Shown: positions 41,013 to 50,804, counted from the first letter of the stretch. The stretch is DNA of 64,000 nucleotides from Burkholderiales bacterium (GCA_027484405.1 JAIXTA010000035.1:1-64000), one strand, 5' to 3'. Numbers and translations are program-made. Notes: generated by a model not told the origin, from the letters alone.

Positions 41013-44000
41013 ATGGCCATCAATGTCTCCTCCTGGTCGATCAAGAACCCCATCCCTGGGGTGATGCTTTTCATCATGCTCACGCTGGCCGGACTCATGT
41101 CCTTCCATGCGATGAAGATCCAGAGCTTTCCGGACATCGAGCTGCCCACCATCACGGTGAGTGCATCCTTGCCCGGTGCGGCGCCCCCGCAGCTGGAAAC
41201 CGAAGTCGCGCGCAAGATCGAGAACTCGGTCGCTACCCTGCAGGGCCTCAAGAACCAGTACGCCACCATTCAGGACGGCGTGGTCACCATCACGGCCGAA
41301 TTCCGGCTGGAGAAGCCCATCCAGGAAGCCCTGGATGACGTGCGTAATGCCGTGGCCCAGATCCGCAGTGATCTCCCTGCAGATCTGCGCGACCCGGTCG
41401 TCAGCAAACTGTCCTTGTCCGGTTCGCCGATCCTTGTCTTCACGGTGGCCTCCGAGCGTATGGACGAGGAGGCCCTGTCCTGGTTCGTGGACAACACCGT
41501 CACGCGGCAGCTGCTGACCGTGCCCGGCGTGGGCGCGGTGGCGCGTGTGGGTGGGGTCACCCGCCAGGTGCAGGTGGAGCTCGACCCGGCCAAGCTGCTG
41601 GCACTCGGCGCCACGGCGGCCGATGTCTCGCGTCAGCTGCGCAGCATCCAGCAGGAGGCCTCCGGTGGCCGCACGGACGTGGGCGGCGCGGAGCAGTCGG
41701 TCCGCACCCTGGCCACGGTGCAGACCGCGGAACAACTCGCACGCATGGACATCTCCCTGTCCGATGGACGCAAGGTGCGCCTGGACCAGATTGCCACGGT
41801 GCGCGACACCGTGGCCGAACGCCGCTCGACTGCGCTGCTCAACGGCCAGCCGGTGGTGGGCTTCGAGATCACCCGCAGCAAGGGCGCCAGCGAGATCGAT
41901 GTGGCCGATGGCGTGAACGCCTCGCTGAACGCGCTCAAGGCCCAGTACCCGGACCTCAAGGTCAATGAGGCCTTCAACTTCGTCACGCCGGTGCGTGAGA
42001 GCTACAAGGGCTCGATGTGGCTGCTCTATGAGGGCGCCATCCTCGCGGTGCTGGTGGTCTGGCTGTTCCTGCGCGATTGGCGCGCCACCTTCATTGCCGC
42101 CACGGCGCTGCCGCTGTCGGTCATCCCGGCCTTCATCGGCATGCACTACCTCGGCTTCACGCTCAATACGGTGACGTTGCTGGCCATGTCGCTGGTGGTG
42201 GGCATCCTGGTGGACGATGCGATCGTGGAGATCGAGAACATCGTGCGCCACCTGCGCATGGGCAAGACGCCCTACCAGGCCGCCATGGAAGCGGCCGATG
42301 AGATCGGCCTGGCGGTGATTGCCACCACCTTCACGCTGATTGCCGTGTTCCTGCCCACCGCGTTCATGAGCGGCATTCCGGGCAAGTTCTTTGTTCAGTT
42401 TGGCTGGACGGCCGCGCTGGCGGTGTTTGCCTCGCTGGTGGTGGCGCGCGTGCTGACACCGATGATGGCTGCCTACATCCTCAAGCCCTGGGTGGCGAAG
42501 ACGCCTTCCGGCGAAGCGCCCCTGGCTTCAGCGAGCAGCCACGACCCGCATGGCGAGCCGGATGGCCGCCTGATGCGTGCCTACATGGGCTGGGTGGCCT
42601 GGTGTCTGAAGCATCGTGCGGCCACCATGCTGGGCTCGCTCGTGCTCTTTGTGGGCGGCATTGGCGTGGCAGGCATGCTGCCCACCGGCTTCATCCCGCC
42701 CGATGACACCGGACAGACGCAGGTGAAGCTGGAACTCCCGCCGGGCAGCCGCTTCGAGGATTCGCTGGCCGCTGCCGAGGCCGCGCGTGCAATCGTGGCG
42801 GCCCATCCGGAAGTGCGCTCGGTCTACACCGCCATTGGCGGCGGCGCGGCCGGCTCGGACCCCTTTGCGGGCGGCAGCGGCGTGTCCGAGGTCCGCAAGG
42901 CCACGCTCACCATCCAGACCACGCACCGCAAGGAGCGCAGCGTCAGCCTGCAGCAGATCGACTCCGAGCTGCGCGAGAAGCTCGCGGCCCTGCCGGGCGT
43001 ACGCGTTCAGGTGGGCCTGGCCGGTGCGGGCGGCAGTCTGCTGCAGCTCAGCCTCTCGGGCGACGACCCGCAGGCCCTGCTGACGGCCGCCCGTGCGCTG
43101 GAGCGCGATCTGCGCACCATCCCGAACCTGGGCAACATCACCTCCACTGCCGCGCTCATCCGGCCCGAGCTGGTCGTGCGGCCGGACTTCGCCCGCGCCG
43201 CCGACCTGGGCGTGACCTCGGCCGCCATTGCCGACACGCTGCGCATTGCCACCGCCGGCGACTTCGATCAGAGCCTGGCCAAGCTCAACCTGAGCCAGCG
43301 CCAGATCCCGATCGTGGTGAAGCTGCCGGCCGACGCGCGCGCGGACCTCGGCCTGATCGAGCGGCTCATGGTGCCTGGTGCACGCGGCCCGGTCATGCTC
43401 GGCCAGGTGGCCACGGTCACCATCGACAGCGGCCCGGCGCAGATCGACCGGTTCAATCGTCTGCGCAACGTGAACTTCACCATCGAACTCAACAACCAGC
43501 CCCTGGGCGATGTGCAGGCCAAGGTCGATGAGCTGCCCGCGCTGAAGAATCTGCCGCCCGGCGTGAAGCGCACCAACATCGGCGATGCGGAAGTCATGGC
43601 CGAACTCTTCACCAGCTTCGGCTTGGCCATGCTGACCGGCGTGCTCTGCATCTATGTGGTGCTGGTGCTGCTGTTCAAGGACTTCCTGCAGCCCGGCACC
43701 ATACTGACGGCCCTGTTCCTGTCGATCCCCGGTGCGTTCGTGGCCCTGCTGGTGACGGGCAAGGCGCTGTCCATGCCGGCGATGATCGGCCTGATCATGC
43801 TGATCGGCATCGCCACCAAGAACTCGATCCTGCTGGTGGACTACGTCATCATCGCCCGGCGCGAGGGCATGAGCCGCTGGGACGCGCTGCTGGACGCCTG
43901 CCACAAGCGCGCCCGCCCGATCATCATGACCAGCCTGGCCATGGGCGCCGGCATGCTGCCCATTGCGCTGGGCATCGGCGCCGACCCGAGCTTCCGCGCC

Positions 44001-44177
44001 CCCATGGCCATCGCCGTCATCGGCGGGCTGATCACCAGCACCTTCCTGTCGCTGCTGGTGGTGCCCGTGGCCTACGCCATCGTGGATGACCTGGAGCAGC
44101 TGCTCAAGCGGGTGAGCCCCTGGCATCGCCGGCGCAAGTCGGCCCCTGAGCCGGTGGTGGCCCCATCGGGCGAGTAG
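41013..44177 (+). CDS. RND efflux permease (inner-membrane pump)
   Basis: A 1054-residue RND transporter with 12 helices and two large periplasmic loops. N-terminal IKNPIPGVMLFIMLTLAGL and PDIELPTITVSASLPGAAP are family stretches. The proton-relay acids of helix 4 are in MSLVVGILVDDAIVEIENI. The second half repeats the pattern (LIMLIGIATKNSILLVDY). It uses proton influx to expel drugs, solvents or metabolites through the adaptor and outer-membrane factor. It closes the operon. Confidence 0.95.
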   Translation: MAINVSSWSIKNPIPGVMLFIMLTLAGLMSFHAMKIQSFPDIELPTITVSASLPGAAPPQLETEVARKIENSVATLQGLKNQYATIQDGVVTITAEFRLEKPIQEALDDVRNAVAQIRSDLPADLRDPVVSKLSLSGSPILVFTVASERMDEEALSWFVDNTVTRQLLTVPGVGAVARVGGVTRQVQVELDPAKLLALGATAADVSRQLRSIQQEASGGRTDVGGAEQSVRTLATVQTAEQLARMDISLSDGRKVRLDQIATVRDTVAERRSTALLNGQPVVGFEITRSKGASEIDVADGVNASLNALKAQYPDLKVNEAFNFVTPVRESYKGSMWLLYEGAILAVLVVWLFLRDWRATFIAATALPLSVIPAFIGMHYLGFTLNTVTLLAMSLVVGILVDDAIVEIENIVRHLRMGKTPYQAAMEAADEIGLAVIATTFTLIAVFLPTAFMSGIPGKFFVQFGWTAALAVFASLVVARVLTPMMAAYILKPWVAKTPSGEAPLASASSHDPHGEPDGRLMRAYMGWVAWCLKHRAATMLGSLVLFVGGIGVAGMLPTGFIPPDDTGQTQVKLELPPGSRFEDSLAAAEAARAIVAAHPEVRSVYTAIGGGAAGSDPFAGGSGVSEVRKATLTIQTTHRKERSVSLQQIDSELREKLAALPGVRVQVGLAGAGGSLLQLSLSGDDPQALLTAARALERDLRTIPNLGNITSTAALIRPELVVRPDFARAADLGVTSAAIADTLRIATAGDFDQSLAKLNLSQRQIPIVVKLPADARADLGLIERLMVPGARGPVMLGQVATVTIDSGPAQIDRFNRLRNVNFTIELNNQPLGDVQAKVDELPALKNLPPGVKRTNIGDAEVMAELFTSFGLAMLTGVLCIYVVLVLLFKDFLQPGTILTALFLSIPGAFVALLVTGKALSMPAMIGLIMLIGIATKNSILLVDYVIIARREGMSRWDALLDACHKRARPIIMTSLAMGAGMLPIALGIGADPSFRAPMAIAVIGGLITSTFLSLLVVPVAYAIVDDLEQLLKRVSPWHRRRKSAPEPVVAPSGE

Positions 44178-44518
44178 CCGCGCTGCTCGGCGCTCGGGGT
44201 GGGCGACCTGTCACCGCCTCGTGCGCTGAGCGCGTCCATCCCCCATCGGATACAGGTGTGAGGAATCATTTTCGGCCATGAATAGCAGTCAAAATGTGTA
44301 GAAAGTGCCAAAGGCCAGTCTCGCTTGGCTGAAGCCGGTCTTCAGGCATTTTTTGGTACCAGAGAGTGTCAAAAAAACAATTTCGGCCGAATCATTCATT
44401 TATTTTTGGCCGTAAATGGCCAATCTGAGCTGGCTACCCGGACAACCTGCAGGCCACACTCGCGCTCCGCCAACGGCGAGCCTGCGGCGCGTGCTGCCAA
44501 CAGGCGACAATCGCAGCC
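44178..44518. other. Intergenic region with TTTCGGCC motifs and a terminator-like hairpin
   Basis: No gene is supported in these 341 bp. A stem CTGAAG/CTTCAG (44329-44345) followed by a TTTTTT run (44348-44353) may terminate the pump operon. TCATTTTCGGCCA at 44268-44280, TTTCGGCCGAA at about 44383, and a palindrome TTGGCC/GGCCAA at about 44408-44425 repeat a GGCC-centred theme that also occurs at 25151-25163. Confidence 0.5.
44329..44353 (+). terminator. Candidate terminator of the RND operon
   Basis: Inverted repeat CTGAAG/CTTCAG with the five-base loop CCGGT at 44329-44345, then GCATTTTTT. The stem is short, and it lies about 150 bp past the stop codon. Confidence 0.5.
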
Positions 44519-45646
44519 ATGTCGGATTCCGCTGATCGTTCCACGCCACCCCATGCCGCAGCATTCGGCGCTGCCACGCCGCGGGCGCTGCCCCCCGGCC
44601 AGTTCGAGCAGCTCGGCATCCAGGCGCCCGGCCGCTACGCGCTGGTGATCGACGCCCGCTCGCCGCGCGAGTTTGCCGAGGACCACATCCCCGGCGCGGT
44701 GAATCTGCCGGTGGTCAATGACGCCGAATACGCCGAAGTCGGCACCCTGCACCGGCAGGACCCGCACGCGGCCTACCTGCTCGGGGTGCGCTATTCCCTG
44801 GCCAACATCGCCACCCAGCTGCCGCGCATCATCGAGCCGCTGCCGCGCTACGCGCCGATCCTGGTGTATTGCTTCCGCGGCGGCAAGCGAAGCAAGCTGT
44901 GGGCAGACAATCTGCGCACGATCGGCTTCCGGGTGGACGTGCTGCAGGGCGGCTGGAAGCGCTACCGGACCTGGGTGCGCGAAGCGCTGAACGCGCTGCC
45001 GCAGCAGTTCCGATTCCGGGTGCTGGTCGGCCCCACCGGTTGCGGCAAGACCCGGGTACTGCAGGCCCTGGCCGACGCCGGCGAGCAGGTGCTTGATCTG
45101 GAGAGCCTCGCCAATCATCGGGGTTCGCTGATCGGCGGCATTCCCGGCCTGCCACAGCCCAGCCAGAAGCACTTCGACAGCCTGCTGCTGCACGCCATGC
45201 AGGCCCTGGACCCCTCACGGGTGGTCTGGCTGGAGGGCGAAAGCAAGCGCATCGGCAAGGTCCAGCTGCCCACCGCGCTCTATGAGGCCTTGCTCGCTGC
45301 GCCCACCGTGGGTGTGGACGCACCCATGGCGGCCCGTGTTCAGATGTGGAAGGAAGACTTCCCGCATTTCGTCACCGACCCGGTGGGCATGATCGAGCAG
45401 CTCGAACCCATCCGCGCGCTGGTCAGCGGCGAGACCTACGAGCGCTGGCAGGCACTGGCCGGCGCGGGGCGCGTGGATGAGCTGTTTGAGCGCGTCATGC
45501 GCGAACACTATGACCCCTGCTACACCCGTTCGCTGAAGAAGCATGTACAGCATGGCGCGGCAGCGACCTCGCTACACGTGCAGGTGGCCGATCTGGGCCC
45601 TGCCGGCTTGGCCAGCGCGGCCCAGGCACTGAAGACACTCGCCTGA
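44519..45646 (+). CDS. mnmH: tRNA 2-selenouridine (geranyl-2-thiouridine) synthase
   Basis: A 375-residue SelU/MnmH enzyme that converts 2-thiouridine at the wobble base of certain tRNAs to 2-selenouridine through a geranylated intermediate. The N-terminal rhodanese domain carries the catalytic Cys118 in ILVYCFRGGKRS. The C-terminal P-loop domain has GPTGCGKT at 171-178 and LANHRGSLIGG. Length is usual for the family. Activity needs selenophosphate, so a selD gene is expected elsewhere in the genome. Confidence 0.93.
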   Translation: MSDSADRSTPPHAAAFGAATPRALPPGQFEQLGIQAPGRYALVIDARSPREFAEDHIPGAVNLPVVNDAEYAEVGTLHRQDPHAAYLLGVRYSLANIATQLPRIIEPLPRYAPILVYCFRGGKRSKLWADNLRTIGFRVDVLQGGWKRYRTWVREALNALPQQFRFRVLVGPTGCGKTRVLQALADAGEQVLDLESLANHRGSLIGGIPGLPQPSQKHFDSLLLHAMQALDPSRVVWLEGESKRIGKVQLPTALYEALLAAPTVGVDAPMAARVQMWKEDFPHFVTDPVGMIEQLEPIRALVSGETYERWQALAGAGRVDELFERVMREHYDPCYTRSLKKHVQHGAAATSLHVQVADLGPAGLASAAQALKTLA

Positions 45647-45695
45647 AGCCGCCAGGGCAGCGCGACCGCCAAGGGCGCGGGCGCGCTTGCAGGAC

Positions 45696-47129
45696 TCACT
45701 TGCGCCCGTAGTGATCCTCGAAGCGGACAATGTCGTCCTCGCCCAGGTAGCTGCCCGACTGCACTTCGATGATCTCGAGCGGCAGCTTGCCCGGGTTGGC
45801 CAGGCGGTGCACCTCGCCCAGCGGGATGTAGGTGCTCTGGTTTTCGGTGAGCATGATCTTCCTGTCGCCCACGGTGACCTCGGCCGTGCCGCTCACGACA
45901 ATCCAGTGCTCGGCGCGGTGGTGGTGCATCTGCAGGCTCAGACTCGCGCCCGGCTTGACCTGGATGCGCTTGACCTGGAAGCGTGCACCCTGGTCGATGC
46001 TGTCGTACCAGCCCCAGGGGCGGTGCACGCGGCGGTGCAGGTTGCCCTCCGAGCGGCCAGATTTGGCCAGGCTCGCCACGATGTGCTTCACGCCCTGGCT
46101 GGCGGCCTGGTCGGCCACGAGCACGGCATCCGGCGTTTCGACGATGACAAGGTTCTCCACGCCCACGGCGGCCACCATGCGGTCGGTAGCGTGCACGAGC
46201 GTATTGCGGCTGTCCTGCAGCAGCACATCGCCCTGTGCGGCATTGCCTTCGGCATCGCGCGCAGCGGAATCCCAGACGGCATCCCAGGCACCGAGGTCGC
46301 TCCAGCCGGCATCCAGCGGCACCATGCGCACGGCAATGCCTGCGCCGGCGGCCTTCTCCATCACGGCGTAGTCAATGCTCTCGCTGGGGATCTCGGCCCA
46401 GAGCGCCTTGTCGGGCCGGACAAAAGCCTGGTCCGTTGCGCCGCGCTTGGCCCATGCCGCTTCGGTGGCGGTGGCGATGTCGGCACGCAGCGCGCGCAGG
46501 GCCGCCAGCCAGACGCTCGCCTTGAGCACGAACATGCCGCTGTTCCAGAAGTAGTGGCCCGCGGCAAGGTATTCCTCGGCCGTGGCGGCGTCCGGCTTCT
46601 CGCGGAAGGCCTTGACCTCACGGACGACGCCCGTTGCGCTGGCGTCGATGTAGCCGAAGCCGGTTTCAGCACGCGTCGGCACCACGCCCAGGATCACGAT
46701 GCCGCCGCTCTCGGCGGCTTCCACCGCCTCGCGCAGTGCGGCCACGTAGGCGGGCGGGTTCGTCACGGTCTGGTCAGACGGCGTCACGACCAGCACCGGG
46801 TCGGTGCCGGCTGCGGCGGCTTGCAGCGCGGCCAGAGTCAGCGCCGGAGCGGTGTTCTTGCCCGAGGGTTCCAGCAGCACGGCCATGGGCGACATGCCGA
46901 TCTCGCGCAGCTGGTCGAGCACCATGAAGCGGTGCTCTTCGTTCGTGACCACCAGCGGGTCGAGGACCGGCTGTGCGTCGGAGCCCAGCCGCGCAATCCG
47001 GGTCGCGGCCTGCTGGAACAGGGTTTGCGGGCCGTTGATGGCGAGAAACTGCTTCGGGTAGGCCGCGCGGGACAGTGGCCAGAGCCGCGTGCCGGATCCG
47101 CCGGCCATGATCACGGGTTGAATACTCAT
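45696..47129 (-). CDS. manC: Mannose-1-phosphate guanylyltransferase / mannose-6-phosphate isomerase
   Basis: A 477-residue bifunctional type II enzyme making GDP-mannose. The N-terminal nucleotidyltransferase has VIMAGGSGTRLWPLSRAAYPK and PKQFLAI. The C-terminal cupin-type isomerase half shows RPWGWYDSIDQGARFQVKRI, SLQMHHHRAEHWIVVSGTA, STYIPLGEVHRLANPGK and a closing GEDDIVRFEDHYGR. It heads the minus-strand side of the polysaccharide region and probably feeds mannose-derived sugars to it. Confidence 0.95.
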   Translation of the reverse strand: MSIQPVIMAGGSGTRLWPLSRAAYPKQFLAINGPQTLFQQAATRIARLGSDAQPVLDPLVVTNEEHRFMVLDQLREIGMSPMAVLLEPSGKNTAPALTLAALQAAAAGTDPVLVVTPSDQTVTNPPAYVAALREAVEAAESGGIVILGVVPTRAETGFGYIDASATGVVREVKAFREKPDAATAEEYLAAGHYFWNSGMFVLKASVWLAALRALRADIATATEAAWAKRGATDQAFVRPDKALWAEIPSESIDYAVMEKAAGAGIAVRMVPLDAGWSDLGAWDAVWDSAARDAEGNAAQGDVLLQDSRNTLVHATDRMVAAVGVENLVIVETPDAVLVADQAASQGVKHIVASLAKSGRSEGNLHRRVHRPWGWYDSIDQGARFQVKRIQVKPGASLSLQMHHHRAEHWIVVSGTAEVTVGDRKIMLTENQSTYIPLGEVHRLANPGKLPLEIIEVQSGSYLGEDDIVRFEDHYGRK

Positions 47130-47163
47130 TTCGCGTTTCTTGAGATCAAGAGGTTGGACATCG

Positions 47164-47901
47164 TCATTTTCGCCGAACGCTTGCGCCGCACGGCGCCCAG
47201 CGCGTAACGATGTCCCAGGTCCGTGCGCCGGGTTGCACGCCGGGCGCGTCGGTCAGCTCGATCAGCGCACGGTCGCCCGCTGCACCCAGGAACTTGCCGC
47301 GCAGGCGGATGGGTGTGGCCGGGTTGGCACCGGAGCCGGGCGGATAGACCACGCGGCAGATCTCGCTGCCTTCCTTGAGCACGGTGGCCAACTGGGCAAT
47401 GCCCACCGCGCGCATGTGCTGGTACGCGGTCGCACCCGCCACCTGCACACCGTTCTCAAAGCGCGCTTGCGTCTGGTCACCAAAGGCCCAGGTGTAGGTG
47501 CCTTCGCCGTGCAGCTTGTCGGCCTTGAAGCCACCCACATAGCGGTCGCCCACCCAGGGTGAGCCCGGGCCGTAGACGAGCGTGCCCTGGCCCTCGCGCA
47601 GATCGTTCACAAAGCGGCCCTCATAGCGATCGCCGGCGGCATTGACCAGCACACCCTGGCCCTGCCGGCGCCCAGCCGCAAAGTCGCCTTCATAGCTGCC
47701 GCCGGAGCCTGTTGCCTTGCCACGACCGTGCGCTAGTCCATCCTTGCAGGGGCCTTCATATCGCTCAGACAGGGCGGCGTCCAGCACACGGCAGGCGCTT
47801 GCGGGGGCCTGGGCCGCTGCCACAGGGCTGGCGGGTACCGGGCTCTGCGCGAGGCCGACTGCAGGCAGGCTCAGCACACACAGGAACAGGGCGCTTCTCA
47901 T
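47164..47901 (-). CDS. Exported MORN-repeat protein
   Basis: A 245-residue exported protein. Signal peptide LFLCVLSLPAVGLAQ, then four MORN-type repeats: RYEGPCKDGLAHGRGKA, SYEGDFAAGRRQGQGVL, RYEGRFVNDLREGQGTL and RYVGGFKADKLHGEGTY. A C-terminal domain with Cys residues (SEICRVVYPPG, RWAPCGASV) follows. It overlaps the yjbH-like gene as ATGA, so it is coupled to exopolysaccharide export genes. MORN repeats mediate lipid or protein contacts; the role here is unknown. Confidence 0.8.
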   Translation of the reverse strand: MRSALFLCVLSLPAVGLAQSPVPASPVAAAQAPASACRVLDAALSERYEGPCKDGLAHGRGKATGSGGSYEGDFAAGRRQGQGVLVNAAGDRYEGRFVNDLREGQGTLVYGPGSPWVGDRYVGGFKADKLHGEGTYTWAFGDQTQARFENGVQVAGATAYQHMRAVGIAQLATVLKEGSEICRVVYPPGSGANPATPIRLRGKFLGAAGDRALIELTDAPGVQPGARTWDIVTRWAPCGASVRRK

Positions 47902-50021
47902 GGCTTGGCCTCCGTATCGGCCGGGGCATCGGTAAACCCGCGCAGCGCCTCTTTGCCTCGCAGGTTGTAGAGCATGCTGCGTTCGAACATGCCCACCAGG
48001 TCGGCAGACTGGCTCACCATTTGGCCGACATCGCGCGTCCATGGGGCGAGCGAGAACGTGGCCACGGCAGCACTGTCACGCGTCAGCAGCAGATTGAGCG
48101 GCATGCTAATGAAGATGCCCTTGTCCTGATACGGCTTTTCAGGCGTGCCCGGGGCGGTGATGTCCCGCCCGTTGGTATGCGTGTACCAGACACCCATGGT
48201 GATGCCCGAAGCAAAGCGGCGCTTGAGCTCAAAGCGCGCGCCTTCGTCCTTGGCAAGAAAACGGCCCGCGCGCACGCTGGCCAGCATGTCGTAGGGCAGG
48301 CGCATGTGCAGCGACGCATAGCCCGTGGTGGTCTTGTAGGCCTGGAAGCCGGTGCCCTTGAAGTCGCGCTGACGCAGCCAGTCGCCCATCACATCGGCCG
48401 CCCAGCGGCCGCTCGGGGCCACATACATGACCTGGGCCCCGGCGCCACCAAACATTTCTTCATACAGGCCGCCGGACGCCCGTGCATACCAGTTGGCTGC
48501 GGGTTGCCAGAACTGATTCAGCTGCAGGCGATCCAGCTTCACGTTCGCACCGCGGAAGTACTCCGCAATGTCTGTACGCACCTTGGGCAGCAGGGAGTTG
48601 CTGGGCTGCTTCACGTCGGTCACCGTTTCGGCGATGCGGCCGCGCAGTGTGCCCTCGAGCGTGGTGCTGCGTGTGAATTCGTACCGGCCGCCCAGCTGCA
48701 GGCCCAGCTCGTACTTGAATGCGCCGCTGGGGTCGTTCAGGAAAATCCGCGTGTACGGGCTCAGGCCCAGCGTGTTTCCGCGCGCATCATCCAGCGCCAG
48801 CGTGCCGGCACCGGCTGCCACGCGCGTGGCCACCGGAATGTCTTCGCGCTGGGCATAGACCAGCGCTTCCAGCGTCGCATCGTCCAGCGGCGCGGGTTGT
48901 GCAGTGGCATCTGCAGGGCGCAGCTGGGTGTGCTGCTGGAGCGTTGCCAGGGTGGCGGTACCGGCAAAGAAATCGGACAGCACATCCAGCCGGTTGAAGG
49001 CGTAGGTCTTGGTCGCCATGCCGTTGATCATCGGCGTCAGCTCGATCGCCTTGGCCTCCAGAGGCGTATGGGCAAGCGCCAGGCGGGCGGCCCGCGCCAC
49101 GGCGCGCGAGGCCAGCAGATGCCGTGTGCTGGAGAACGCCACGCGCATGACACCCTGCTCGTACTTGAGCCCTACGTCCCGGAAGCCCTCGCGGTCCATG
49201 CGAATGCGCAAGGTCTGCGCCCAGTCAGGATTTGCATCCCACTCAGCCGTGGTCGGGCGCGTGTTCAGCGGCTGATAGGCGGGCGCTTCAGACACCCAGG
49301 GCGCCCACTCTCGGCGGTTGGTCGGCGCGCGAAGCTGCACCAAGACGCTGGGCTTGTTGTAGGACGAACCGACTTGGATGCCCCACCAGTCAGATTGGTA
49401 GCCGATTGCGGCGTTGACGTGGCCTGTCTTGCGGTTTGCAAGGCCGGCTTCTTCAGAGCGGTAGTCGGACCGGTAAGCGGTTGCGTCGTACTCGATGAGG
49501 CCATACCAGCGCTGAAGGCTGCTTGGGCGGAAGCGAATCCCGCCGAAGACCCCATCGATCCGCTGGCGACCGTAGCCCAGCGTGAGGTCGACATCGCCAA
49601 TTCCCTTGCTGGCGACCAAGAACTCAGAGGGGTAGATCTTGGTACCGAAGAGGTCTTCGCGACCGTATGAAATCTGCGGGATCCATGCTTGTCCAAGCGC
49701 GCCCTCAGAAATCAGTCTGACCTTGAGGGCGATTGACTTGTCTTTCTGAGCGCCATACTGCGGTCCAAGGTCCGTAGAAACCCCATCAACTCGCCGATAT
49801 CGCCCGCTGATCTCCAGCCACGGGAAAGCTTGAACTGAGACAAGAGCGTTTTGATACGGCTTGCCGATGTTCAGGCCTGTACGAAGCAAGCCGTCAGGCT
49901 CCATCCGCGCATCAGGCATCTCAAGCAATCCGGTCAGGCCGCTTGTACTCACCTGGGCGTGGGTGGGAGCGGATCCCAAGGCAGCAGCAAGTCCGAGCAG
50001 GACAGGAAGCGCCGCGCGCAT
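47898..50021 (-). CDS. YjbH-family exopolysaccharide outer-membrane protein
   Basis: A 707-residue protein of the YjbH (DUF940) family, proposed as an outer-membrane component for exopolysaccharide export. The signal peptide (LPVLLGLAAALGSAPTHAQ) precedes GLTGLLEMPDARMEPDGLLRTG, the diagnostic N-terminal motif, and YGREDLFGTKIYPSEFLVASK. The rest alternates as a large beta-barrel (ANWYARASGGLYEEMFGGAG; FARFELKRRF-type strands). A GTG at 50036 is an alternative start. It lies downstream of the yjbE-like gene across a terminator. Confidence 0.9.
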   Translation of the reverse strand: MRAALPVLLGLAAALGSAPTHAQVSTSGLTGLLEMPDARMEPDGLLRTGLNIGKPYQNALVSVQAFPWLEISGRYRRVDGVSTDLGPQYGAQKDKSIALKVRLISEGALGQAWIPQISYGREDLFGTKIYPSEFLVASKGIGDVDLTLGYGRQRIDGVFGGIRFRPSSLQRWYGLIEYDATAYRSDYRSEEAGLANRKTGHVNAAIGYQSDWWGIQVGSSYNKPSVLVQLRAPTNRREWAPWVSEAPAYQPLNTRPTTAEWDANPDWAQTLRIRMDREGFRDVGLKYEQGVMRVAFSSTRHLLASRAVARAARLALAHTPLEAKAIELTPMINGMATKTYAFNRLDVLSDFFAGTATLATLQQHTQLRPADATAQPAPLDDATLEALVYAQREDIPVATRVAAGAGTLALDDARGNTLGLSPYTRIFLNDPSGAFKYELGLQLGGRYEFTRSTTLEGTLRGRIAETVTDVKQPSNSLLPKVRTDIAEYFRGANVKLDRLQLNQFWQPAANWYARASGGLYEEMFGGAGAQVMYVAPSGRWAADVMGDWLRQRDFKGTGFQAYKTTTGYASLHMRLPYDMLASVRAGRFLAKDEGARFELKRRFASGITMGVWYTHTNGRDITAPGTPEKPYQDKGIFISMPLNLLLTRDSAAVATFSLAPWTRDVGQMVSQSADLVGMFERSMLYNLRGKEALRGFTDAPADTEAKP

Positions 50022-50070
50022 TTTTGTTAGTGGCACAGTTTGAGAGGAGTAAAGGTAGTTGGCTATCTAC

Positions 50071-50097
50071 AAAAAAAAAGGCAGCCGAAGCTGCCTT
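50071..50097 (-). terminator. Rho-independent terminator between yjbE-like and yjbH-like genes
   Basis: On the minus strand, GGCAGC/GCTGCC (complement of 50080-50095) with a tetraloop is followed by nine T residues. It sits after the yjbE-like stop and 50 bp before the yjbH-like start, so read-through must be needed, or yjbH has its own promoter. Confidence 0.92.
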
Positions 50098-50118
50098 GTG
50101 CGACTACTGCCAACCCAG

Positions 50119-50388
50119 TTATGGGCGTGCGAAGTGATGCGACGTCGTCGATGCCTTGTCGCTGGAGCTGCCGATGATCACAGCGGCGACGACGACGGTG
50201 CCAACGATCACGGTGGTCGGGGCAATCTTCATGCCGCCGGCGCCACCGGCCTGAGCGGCAGCCTGACCAGCGGGCAGCGAAGCCTGCGGGGCGGTGGCTT
50301 GGGCGGCGGCAACAGCGGCTGGAGCTTCAGCAGCCATGGCAGACAGAGACAGCAGCGAGGCTGCGGCGGCGATAGCGATGCGCTTCAT
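50119..50388 (-). CDS. YjbE-like small secreted protein
   Basis: An 89-residue exported protein. Signal peptide KRIAIAAAASLLSLSAMA, then an Ala/Gln/Gly-rich mature part and a hydrophobic stretch (TTVIVGTVVVAAVIIG) ending SSSDKASTTSHHFARP. The very strong AGGAGAA ribosome-binding site and its position just upstream of yjbH match the E. coli yjbE-yjbH arrangement. Assignment to the YjbE group rests on size, composition and synteny; primary sequence is too low in complexity to be decisive. Confidence 0.7.
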   Translation of the reverse strand: MKRIAIAAAASLLSLSAMAAEAPAAVAAAQATAPQASLPAGQAAAQAGGAGGMKIAPTTVIVGTVVVAAVIIGSSSDKASTTSHHFARP

Positions 50389-50804
50389 TGTTTCTTCTCC
50401 TAGGGGAAATGGAGCCCGCGTCCGGGCAGGTGGATTAGCCAAACTGATAACCCAGTGCGCGTTTTACCAGAATGGCGCGTCGGCAATCAACCGCAAGCGG
50501 TTTCAGGAGTTGCGCGGCATAGACACGCTGCAAGCGCAGAACTGCATGCGATTCAGGCGCGCTGGCGCCGTGCACACTTTGCCCTTGCATGCTTCGACAC
50601 CGACTAGCGGCGGCTGATTCGTTGCCCGCATGTTCGGTGGGCGTATCACACAGCTTTGACGAAATTCGGGTCTGTTATCCTGCCAAGAGCGGTTGTGCGG
50701 CCGGTGGACTCGATCAGCAGCCATTCCCGCTGCGGCTCGTCATGACGCCCCGTTTCGGTGCGGTACGTGCTTGTTGGCGCCTAGAACAGATGTTTTGACG
50801 ACTA
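50389..50804. other. Divergent control region between yjbE-like and polysaccharide export genes
   Basis: A 416-bp gap that should hold promoters for both directions. I found neither a JUMPstart/ops element nor a confident sigma-70 pair; the nearest is TTTGAC at about 50655 with a TATCCT 14 bp later, which is too close. No gene is seen. Confidence 0.5.

Noticed and set aside
39675-42251. 858-codon open frame antisense to the RND adaptor and permease genes
   Set aside because: Shadow of strongly conserved efflux genes; no coherent protein features.
50389-50804. JUMPstart/ops element upstream of the export genes
   Set aside because: Looked for GGCGGTAG-type ops sequence; only a loose GGCGGCTGAT resemblance at about 50605, not enough.
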